Source of the DNA: an uncultured Pseudomonadota bacterium
Lineage (GTDB): Bacteria > Pseudomonadota > Gammaproteobacteria > Burkholderiales > Methylophilaceae
Direction: 5' to 3'
Length of the DNA stretch: 12,058 nt
Assembly: GCA_903860085.1 (NCBI GenBank)
Contig: CAIOPD010000022.1
Span: 1 to 12,058 of the forward strand
Numbering within the stretch: the first letter of the stretch is position 1; each line of letters begins with the position of its first letter. The notes beneath the pieces are model-generated. The model was not told where the DNA came from. It did not search any database and saw nothing but the letters and a program-made list of their open reading frames with translations. The position numbers and the translations under genes are program-made. Positions 7,467 to 12,058 of this stretch are shown here, one piece after another.

Positions 7467-7736
7467 ATGGCAACTACTGCAGCTGAACGCGCCACCATCG
7501 TGGCAGAATTTCAACAAGCTAAGAATGATACAGGTAGTCCTGAAGTGCAAGTTGCGCTTTTGACTAGCCGCATTAGCTATTTGACAGATCATTTCAAATC
7601 TAACAAAAAAGATCACCATTCACGCCGTGGGTTATTGGCCATGGTTAGTCAACGTCGTAAATTGTTAGATTATCTTAAACGTAACAGTGTTGAGCGTTAT
7701 CAAGCGCTAATTGCACGTTTAGGTCTACGTAAGTAA
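7467..7736 (+). CDS. rpsO: 30S ribosomal protein S15
   Basis: S15 is a primary 16S rRNA-binding protein at the central-domain three-way junction and contributes to an intersubunit bridge with 23S. The 89 aa length is exactly typical. The helical core signature is clear: TGSPEVQVALLTSRISYLTDHFKSNKKDHHSRRGLLAMVSQRRKLLDYLK, with the conserved H-x-x-D/H-H-S-R-R-G RNA-contact segment. AGGA at 7456-7459, seven bases before ATG, supports the start. It has its own promoter and a strong downstream terminator, with pnp following, as in many proteobacteria. Confidence 0.98.
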   Translation: MATTAAERATIVAEFQQAKNDTGSPEVQVALLTSRISYLTDHFKSNKKDHHSRRGLLAMVSQRRKLLDYLKRNSVERYQALIARLGLRK

Positions 7737-7759
7737 TTCAGTCGCAATTATCAACTCAC

Positions 7760-7804
7760 AAACCGGTCCGGTTTTTGACGATTAATTTTTGTGATTAAAA
7801 TTAA
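7760..7804 (+). promoter_or_regulatory. Competing hairpins just after rpsO
   Basis: AAACC at 7760-7764 pairs with GGTTT at 7770-7774 and is followed by two more T residues, a weak terminator-like element. It competes with two alternatives: TCACAAA at 7756-7762 with TTTGTGA at 7788-7794, and TTAATTTT at 7782-7789 with AAAATTAA at 7797-7804. These pairings cannot all form together. Confidence 0.5.
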
Positions 7805-7844
7805 AAGCCGACAGCACTCCAAAAATGGTGCTGTCGGTTTTTTT
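7805..7844 (+). terminator. Strong intrinsic terminator after rpsO
   Basis: CCGACAGCAC at 7808-7817 pairs perfectly with GTGCTGTCGG at 7828-7837, followed by seven T residues (7838-7844). The A-run before the left arm extends the stem and gives a potential T-tract on the minus strand. It should end most rpsO transcripts, with pnp receiving read-through or its own transcription. Confidence 0.92.
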
Positions 7845-7881
7845 GTTTTAAAGACTTATCGAAACGGTCAGTAATTGCTTT

Positions 7882-7899
7882 GGGCTAACAAGCCTTTTT
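7882..7899 (+). terminator. Small terminator-like hairpin in the pnp leader region
   Basis: GGCT at 7883-7886 pairs with AGCC at 7891-7894 (extended by a G-T pair) around AACA, followed by TTTTT at 7895-7899. The stem is short, so activity is uncertain. It lies between the main rpsO terminator and a possible -10 element for pnp. Confidence 0.4.
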
Positions 7900-7923
7900 G
7901 CAACAATGGAAGTCAGGCGAGTC

Positions 7924-7929
7924 TATATT
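7924..7929 (+). promoter_or_regulatory. Possible -10 element upstream of pnp
   Basis: TATATT matches the -10 consensus at five of six positions. The best upstream -35-like hexamer, TTGCAA at 7898-7903, is 20 nt away, which is too far for a standard sigma70 promoter. The call is tentative; pnp could rely on read-through from rpsO. Confidence 0.3.
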
Positions 7930-7934
7930 GTGTG

Positions 7935-7960
7935 TTCGTTATTGGGTTGTGAATAACGAA
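7935..7960 (+). promoter_or_regulatory. Stem-loop in the pnp 5' leader
   Basis: TTCGTTATT at 7935-7943 pairs perfectly with AATAACGAA at 7952-7960 around an 8 nt loop. It ends 26 nt before the pnp start codon. In E. coli the pnp leader contains a stem cut by RNase III, after which PNPase degrades the leader and represses its own synthesis. The position here is compatible with an analogous element; function is inference. Confidence 0.6.
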
Positions 7961-7986
7961 TTTTGAAAAAGAGAAAAGGATAAATT

Positions 7987-10116
7987 ATGTTTAATAAAGT
8001 TAAAAAAAGTATTCAATACGGTGCGCATGAGCTCACCATTGAAACTGGTGAAATTGCCCGTCAAGCTGATGGCGCTGTATTAGTAAGTTATGGTGATACT
8101 GTTGTTTTAGTAACGGTTGTAGGTAAAACAGAAGTTAAAGCGGGTCAAGATTTCTTCCCTTTAACAGTTGATTACATGGAAAAAACATATGCAGCTGGTA
8201 AGATTCCAGGTGGTTTTTTCAAGCGCGAAGGCCGTCCTTCAGAAAAAGAAACGCTAACGTCACGTTTAATTGATCGCCCATTACGCCCTCTGTTCCCAGA
8301 AGCGTTTTACAACGAAGTGCAAGTTGTTGCGACTGTTATGTCATCAGATCCAGAAATTGATTCTGATATTCCAGCTATTATTGGCGCATCTGCGGCGATG
8401 GCACTTTCAGGCATTCCATTCTATGGTCCACTAGGTGCAGCTCGTGTGGGTTATATCAACGAAGAATACGTTATCAACCCAACTAAAACACAATTAGTTG
8501 ATACTGAGTTAGACCTTATCGTAGCTGCTACAGAAACCGCGGTAATGATGGTTGAGTCAGAAGCTAAAGAATTATCAGAAGAAATTATGTTGGGCGCGGT
8601 AGTGTTCGGACACCAAGCTATGCAAGCTGTGATTTCTATGATTAATGAAATCGTTGCTGAAGTAGGTAAAGACGCTTGGGATTGGTCAGCACCAGAGCCA
8701 GATACAGCTTTAATAGAAAAAATGAATGCATTGGCTGGCGCTGATGTGAATGCAGCTTTTCAAATTAAAGCTAAAGGTGCACGCTCAGCCAAATTAGATG
8801 AAATTAAAAATCGTGTATTAAGCGAGTTAATTACTGAATCAACTTCAACTGACGAAGCTAATAAAATCAAAACAGAATTCTTCAATTTAGAAGCTAAAAC
8901 TGTACGTAGCCAAATCTTAAACGGTGAGCCACGTATTGATGGTCGTGATACGCGCACTGTGCGCCCTATCACTGTGCGTACGGGCGTATTGCCACGTACC
9001 CATGGATCTGCGTTGTTTACGCGCGGTGAGACGCAAGCCTTAGTTGTAGCAACATTAGGTACTGGTCGTGATGAACAAGTGATTGATGCGCTACAAGGTG
9101 AGTTTAAAGATCGCTTTATGTTGCATTACAACATGCCTCCGTATGCAACTGGTGAAACTGGTCGTGTTGGTACACCAAAACGTCGTGAAATTGGCCATGG
9201 CCGATTAGCTAAACGTGCGCTATTAGCTGCTTTACCTAGTGCAGATGAATTTGGTTATACAGTACGTATCGTATCTGAAATTACTGAGTCAAATGGATCT
9301 AGTTCTATGGCATCTGTTTGTGGCGGCAGTTTAGCTATGATGGACGCAGGTGTACCATTAAAAAATCACGTAGCAGGTATTGCTATGGGCTTAATTAAAG
9401 AAGGCAACCGCGTTGCAGTATTGACAGACATTCTGGGTGATGAAGATCACTTAGGTGATATGGACTTTAAAGTAGCAGGTACAGACGAGGGCATTACTGC
9501 CCTTCAGATGGACATTAAAATTACGGGCATTACAGCAGAAATTATGCAAGTAGCTTTAGCGCAAGCTAAAGAAGGTCGTGCACATATTTTAGGTATTATG
9601 AAAGCGGCAATGACAACAGCAAATACTGAAATGTCAGCATTTGCACCTCGTATCATTACCATGAAAATTAATCCTGAAAAAATCAGAGATGTGATTGGTA
9701 AGGGCGGTGCAGTAATCCGTGCTCTAACTGAGGAAACTGGCACCACGATTGATATCGAAGAAGACGGTACAGTAAAAATTGCATGTACAAGTTCTGAAGC
9801 GGGTGCCGAAGCGCAACGTCGTATTGCAGAAATCACTGCTGAAGTTGAAATTGGCAATGTCTACGAAGGTACTGTGCTTAAATTACTTGATTTTGGTGCG
9901 ATCGTGTCGCTAATTCCAGGTAAAGATGGGTTATTGCATATTTCACAAATTGCACATCAGCGCGTAAATGCGGTTTCTGACTTCTTAAAAGAAGGTGATG
10001 TAGTGAAAGTTAAAGTTGTAGAAGCTGATGAAAAAGGCCGTGTACGTTTAAGTATGAAAGCCTTAATCGAAGCTCCTGCTTCTGAAGCAAAAGCAGAAAC
10101 AGAAGCTAACGAGTAG
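7987..10116 (+). CDS. pnp: Polyribonucleotide nucleotidyltransferase (PNPase)
   Basis: PNPase is the trimeric 3'-5' phosphorolytic exoribonuclease, usually part of the RNase E degradosome. The 709 aa product shows two RNase PH domains (about 10-215 and 325-540) separated by a helical domain, then KH (about 556-615, with IGKGG at 570-574) and S1 (about 622-692). The active site is intact: the phosphate-binding serines fall at 438-440 (SSSMASVCGG), and the acidic motif DEDHLGDMDF at 485-494 carries the residues corresponding to E. coli D486 and D492 (here D487 and D493). AAGGA at 7976-7980 lies six bases before ATG. It is followed by a terminator shared with the convergent dksA. Confidence 0.98.
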   Translation: MFNKVKKSIQYGAHELTIETGEIARQADGAVLVSYGDTVVLVTVVGKTEVKAGQDFFPLTVDYMEKTYAAGKIPGGFFKREGRPSEKETLTSRLIDRPLRPLFPEAFYNEVQVVATVMSSDPEIDSDIPAIIGASAAMALSGIPFYGPLGAARVGYINEEYVINPTKTQLVDTELDLIVAATETAVMMVESEAKELSEEIMLGAVVFGHQAMQAVISMINEIVAEVGKDAWDWSAPEPDTALIEKMNALAGADVNAAFQIKAKGARSAKLDEIKNRVLSELITESTSTDEANKIKTEFFNLEAKTVRSQILNGEPRIDGRDTRTVRPITVRTGVLPRTHGSALFTRGETQALVVATLGTGRDEQVIDALQGEFKDRFMLHYNMPPYATGETGRVGTPKRREIGHGRLAKRALLAALPSADEFGYTVRIVSEITESNGSSSMASVCGGSLAMMDAGVPLKNHVAGIAMGLIKEGNRVAVLTDILGDEDHLGDMDFKVAGTDEGITALQMDIKITGITAEIMQVALAQAKEGRAHILGIMKAAMTTANTEMSAFAPRIITMKINPEKIRDVIGKGGAVIRALTEETGTTIDIEEDGTVKIACTSSEAGAEAQRRIAEITAEVEIGNVYEGTVLKLLDFGAIVSLIPGKDGLLHISQIAHQRVNAVSDFLKEGDVVKVKVVEADEKGRVRLSMKALIEAPASEAKAETEANE

Positions 10117-10130
10117 TCGTTAGAATAAGA

Positions 10131-10156
10131 AAAAGCCCGCGCAAGCGGGCTTTTTT
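10131..10156. terminator. Bidirectional intrinsic terminator between pnp and dksA
   Basis: GCCCGC at 10135-10140 pairs with GCGGGC at 10145-10150 around a GCAA tetraloop. A-runs before and T-runs after the stem give a T-tract on both strands. It therefore serves pnp on the + strand, 14 bases after its stop, and dksA on the - strand, about 37 bases after its stop. Confidence 0.93.
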
Positions 10157-10175
10157 ATGGGTGAAACTTTACGAG

Positions 10176-10194
10176 AAGATTAGTTGCTAATCTT
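10176..10194. repeat. Perfect 8-bp hairpin overlapping the dksA stop codon
   Basis: AAGATTAG at 10176-10183 and CTAATCTT at 10187-10194 are exact reverse complements with a TTG spacer. The right arm overlaps the dksA TAA (10193-10195 on the minus strand) by two bases. No T-tract flanks it, so it is separate from the nearby GC-rich terminator. Confidence 0.6.
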
Positions 10195-10615
10195 ACTTAG
10201 CGACTTGTTTCTCGCGCATTTCATCCAAGGTCTTGCAATCAATACAAAGTGTAGCGGTAGGACGCGCTTCTAGGCGTTTCAGACCGATTTCAATGCCACA
10301 GCCATTGCAGTAACCATATTCTTTATCGTCAATATTACGCAAAGTTTCATCAATTTTTTTGATGAGTTTACGTTCGCGGTCACGGTTACGTAACTCTAAA
10401 GTGATATCGGACTCTTGGCTGGCTCTATCATTAGGATCTGCAAACGTAGTAACTTCGTCCTGCATCGTGTGAACGGTGCGATCAAGCTCCTGACTTAACT
10501 CTGCTTTCCAGTCATTCAAAATCTTACGAAAATGATTGAGCTGGGTTTTGTTCATGTACTCTTCATCAGGCTTAGCCTGATAGGGTGTAAATTGTTTGTT
10601 TGCGACTTCTGCCAT
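10193..10615 (-). CDS. dksA: RNA polymerase-binding transcription factor DksA
   Basis: DksA enters the RNAP secondary channel and with ppGpp represses rRNA and tRNA promoters and activates biosynthetic ones. The 140 aa product matches the canonical family: PYQAKPDEEYMN near the N-terminus, a coiled coil (about 25-100) with tip D60-P-N-D63-R-A65 matching E. coli D71/D74/A76, then the ELRNRDRERKLIKKI helix, and a Cys4 zinc finger (C103, C106, C124, C127). Zinc-free paralogues lack these cysteines, so this is the zinc form. It is about 11 residues shorter than E. coli at the N-terminus. The start is chosen by homology; no good ribosome-binding site is visible. A strong terminator-like hairpin lies just upstream. 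Confidence 0.97.
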   Translation of the reverse strand: MAEVANKQFTPYQAKPDEEYMNKTQLNHFRKILNDWKAELSQELDRTVHTMQDEVTTFADPNDRASQESDITLELRNRDRERKLIKKIDETLRNIDDKEYGYCNGCGIEIGLKRLEARPTATLCIDCKTLDEMREKQVAK

Positions 10616-10634
10616 ATTGGGTACCCAGATACTT

Positions 10635-10675
10635 AAAAAAGGAGCGCTAAAACCAGCTGGTTATAATTAGCGCTC
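10635..10675 (-). terminator. Strong terminator-like hairpin between folD and dksA
   Basis: Read on the minus strand, GAGCGCTAA (10675-10667) pairs perfectly with TTAGCGCTC (10650-10642). Inside it lies the perfect 12-base palindrome AACCAGCTGGTT (10651-10662), and CTTTTTT follows (T-run at 10640-10635). It fits a Rho-independent terminator for folD. However, only 19 bases separate its T-tract from the dksA start codon, so it may act as a dksA leader attenuator. Confidence 0.88.
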
Positions 10676-10742
10676 GTGAGTGTACACGGATTAAAGATTA
10701 TGTGCAAAAACTTGGTAATCGGTTGGAAATTAAGTACAAGGC

Positions 10743-11603
10743 TTATGTAAGCTGCTCACTTAACTCTAGGGCTAATAAGGTATTTTCCATCAAGGTAGCT
10801 ACGGTCATCGGACCAACCCCACCGGGTACGGGGCTAATCCAGCCCGCACGCTCTTTGGCGGCTTTAAAGTCTACATCACCTGCAATGCTCCCATCAGCAA
10901 GACGATTAATGCCGATATCAATCACAATAGCCCCGGGCTTAATCCAAGCGCCCTGAATGAGCCCTGGTTTTCCTGCGGCGGCTACTACTAAGTCTGCATT
11001 CGCCACAGCCTTACTCAGGTCTTTTGTATGGCGATGGCAGCTAGTTACTGTGCACCCAGCTAGCAAAAGCTCAAGAGCCATGGGGCGGCCTACATGATTG
11101 GATACGCCGACTACTACAGCATCTAAGCCCATTAAATCAATATTGCTAGCCTGTAGCATCTTAATGACACCAAACGGAGTGCAAGAGCGCAATGTAGGCT
11201 GGCGTACAGCCAGTCGGCCTATATTGTAAGGATGAAAGCCATCCACATCTTTGTTTGGGTTAATGCACTCAATAATATGTTCGTCTTTGATTTGTGAAGG
11301 CAAAGGCGACTGCACTAAAATTCCATCTATCTTATCGTCTTCGTTAAGTTGTTTAATAAGTGCTATTAACTCTGCCTCAGTCGTTGTCGCAGGTAGATCG
11401 TAGGCAGTAGAAACTATGCCAACCTTTTCGCAAGCTAAACGTTTGTTTCGTACATAAATTGCAGATGCTGGATCAGCGCCAATGAGCACAACGGCAAGTC
11501 CAGGTGCGCGCTTGTTAACGTGCAAGCGCGCATTGATGCGCATTTTTATCGAATTTAATAGGGTTTCGGCAATAGCTTTGCCGTCAATTATTTGTGCAGT
11601 CAT
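10743..11603 (-). CDS. folD: Bifunctional methylene-tetrahydrofolate dehydrogenase / methenyl-tetrahydrofolate cyclohydrolase FolD
   Basis: FolD interconverts 5,10-methylene-THF, 5,10-methenyl-THF and 10-formyl-THF with NADP, supplying purine synthesis and initiator-tRNA formylation in the cytosol. The 286 aa product has the catalytic motif Y50-V-R-N-K54 with the RLACEKVGI continuation, the VQSPLP loop (about 95-100), KDVDGFHP, the CTPFGV segment, the Rossmann nucleotide site VVGVSNHVGRPM, and the C-terminal PVPGGVGPMTVATLMENT signature. Length is typical. The ATG is placed by homology; no clear ribosome-binding site is seen. In a methylotroph it could also take part in C1 oxidation, but the organism assignment is uncertain. 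It is divergent from the tRNA cluster. Confidence 0.97.
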   Translation of the reverse strand: MTAQIIDGKAIAETLLNSIKMRINARLHVNKRAPGLAVVLIGADPASAIYVRNKRLACEKVGIVSTAYDLPATTTEAELIALIKQLNEDDKIDGILVQSPLPSQIKDEHIIECINPNKDVDGFHPYNIGRLAVRQPTLRSCTPFGVIKMLQASNIDLMGLDAVVVGVSNHVGRPMALELLLAGCTVTSCHRHTKDLSKAVANADLVVAAAGKPGLIQGAWIKPGAIVIDIGINRLADGSIAGDVDFKAAKERAGWISPVPGGVGPMTVATLMENTLLALELSEQLT

Positions 11604-11639
11604 TGCAAGTAATTTAGACTTCGTTAAAAATAAAGTGCT

Positions 11640-11648
11640 ATTTTAACA
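11640..11648 (-). promoter_or_regulatory. Probable extended -10 promoter of folD
   Basis: On the minus strand TAAAAT (11645-11640) is preceded by TGT (11648-11646), matching the TGn extended -10 form. The predicted start is near 11633, giving a leader of about 30 nt. No good -35 hexamer sits at 17 nt; TTGCAG lies 15 nt upstream. It is only about 12 bp from the -35 of the opposite-facing tRNA promoter. Confidence 0.5.
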
Positions 11649-11656
11649 TATTAGAA

Positions 11657-11685
11657 TTGACTGCAAGCTTGGTTTACGCTATATT
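11657..11685 (+). promoter_or_regulatory. Promoter of the tRNA-Pro-Arg-His cluster
   Basis: TTGACT at 11657-11662 and TATATT at 11680-11685 each match consensus at five of six bases with an exact 17 nt spacer. The discriminator that follows (TCTGCCC, 11686-11692) is fairly C/G-rich, a trait of ppGpp/DksA-repressed stable-RNA promoters. The predicted start is only a few bases before the tRNA-Pro 5' end. Confidence 0.8.
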
Positions 11686-11694
11686 TCTGCCCTT

Positions 11695-11771
11695 CGGCGT
11701 GTAGCGTAGCCTGGTAGCGCGCCTGCTTTGGGAGCAGGATGTCGGGAGTTCGAATCTCTCCACGCCGACCA
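11695..11771 (+). tRNA. tRNA-Pro (anticodon UGG)
   Basis: A full cloverleaf is visible. The acceptor CGGCGTG (11695-11701) pairs with CACGCCG (11761-11767), discriminator A, and CCA is encoded at 11769-11771. The anticodon stem CCTGC/GCAGG (11722-11726, 11734-11738) encloses TTTGGGA with anticodon TGG at 11729-11731. The T-loop is TTCGAAT. C at position 1 with G72 suits a bacterial tRNA-Pro. Confidence 0.97.
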
Positions 11772-11776
11772 CATTT

Positions 11777-11817
11777 CTTAAGCGGTAAAAGTTAGTTAAT
11801 AGCTTCTACCGCTTAAG
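11777..11817 (+). repeat. Perfect 11-bp inverted repeat between tRNA-Pro and tRNA-Arg
   Basis: CTTAAGCGGTA at 11777-11787 is an exact reverse complement of TACCGCTTAAG at 11807-11817. After one A-C mismatch, AAG/CTT can extend the stem. It starts six bases after the tRNA-Pro CCA. No T-tract follows on the + strand, so it is probably a processing hairpin or a leaky/partial stop rather than a standard terminator. Confidence 0.75.
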
Positions 11818-11874
11818 GGTATAGTCAGCCCGAAAATCTTTATGCTGCTTAGTGTAAAGCCTTGTAACCAAAAT

Positions 11875-11951
11875 CTGCCCGTAGCTCAACCGGATAGAGC
11901 ACCAGCCTTCTAAGCTGGGGGTTACAGGTTCGATTCCTGTCGGGCAGACCA
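11875..11951 (+). tRNA. tRNA-Arg (anticodon UCU)
   Basis: The acceptor CTGCCCG (11875-11881) pairs with CGGGCAG (11941-11947), discriminator A, and CCA is encoded at 11949-11951. The anticodon stem CCAGC/GCTGG (11902-11906, 11914-11918) encloses CTTCTAA with anticodon TCT at 11909-11911, which reads AGA/AGG. The T-arm ACAGG-TTCGATT-CCTGT is intact. No separate strong promoter was seen in the 57 nt after the upstream hairpin. Confidence 0.97.
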
Positions 11952-11971
11952 TGTATGTTTAAAGTCTCTAT

Positions 11972-12048
11972 GGTGGCTGTAGCTCAGTTGGTAGAGTCCA
12001 GGATTGTGATTCCTGTTGTCGTGGGTTCGAGCCCCATCAGCCACCCCA
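11972..12048 (+). tRNA. tRNA-His (anticodon GUG)
   Basis: The acceptor GTGGCTG (11973-11979) pairs with CAGCCAC (12038-12044). G at 11972 is the extra G-1 that pairs with C73 (12045), the tRNA-His identity element; CCA is encoded at 12046-12048. The anticodon stem CAGGA/TCCTG (11999-12003, 12011-12015) encloses TTGTGAT with anticodon GTG at 12006-12008. The D-stem ends GAGT instead of GAGC, giving a G10-U25 wobble. It lies 20 nt after tRNA-Arg; the cluster may continue beyond the window. Confidence 0.97.
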
Positions 12049-12058
12049 TCTTTTATAA

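Noticed and set aside
9504..9857. 117-codon antisense frame over pnp that looks hydrophobic
   Set aside because: The hydrophobic look is the complement of conserved PNPase/KH codons; no signal or promoter supports it.
10702..10956. 84-codon + strand frame crossing the folD 3' end
   Set aside because: It is mostly the complement of the conserved folD C-terminus; no ribosome-binding site or homology is visible.

Overview
This is a housekeeping stretch of a low-to-medium GC betaproteobacterial chromosome. The protein sequences and the 23S, 5S and tRNA sequences look betaproteobacterial. The AT-leaning codon use and the style of the 23S 3' end suggest the Methylophilaceae (Methylotenera-like), but that family placement is an inference from memory. 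No phage, insertion sequence, CRISPR array or obvious cargo gene is visible.

Layout: (1) 1-880 is the distal end of an rRNA operon: the last ~424 nt of 23S rRNA, a ~276 nt spacer without a tRNA, 5S rRNA and an intrinsic terminator. (2) 1030-7359 is the classical rimP-nusA-infB-rbfA-truB cluster. It starts from an extended -10 promoter that is followed almost at once by a hairpin plus T-tract, resembling the rimP leader attenuator. (3) 7356-10160 holds rpsO under its own sigma70-type promoter, a strong terminator, a structured pnp leader, pnp, and a terminator that works on both strands. (4) 10193-11603 on the minus strand holds folD then dksA, separated by a very strong terminator-like hairpin ending ~20 nt before the dksA start. 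(5) 11657-12048 is a tRNA cluster, Pro(UGG)-Arg(UCU)-His(GUG), read divergently from folD.

Most genes serve ribosome production and RNA metabolism. RimP, RbfA and S15 build or form the 30S subunit; TruB modifies tRNA; IF2 starts translation. NusA controls elongation, pausing and rRNA antitermination; PNPase degrades RNA; DksA with ppGpp tunes rRNA and tRNA promoters. FolD supplies the one-carbon folate used for purines and for the formyl-Met-tRNA that IF2 delivers.

I found no undescribed system. The points worth a second look are non-coding: leader attenuators before rimP and dksA, a cascade of hairpins between rpsO and pnp, and perfect or near-perfect hairpins without T-tracts just after nusA, just after infB and between tRNA-Pro and tRNA-Arg.
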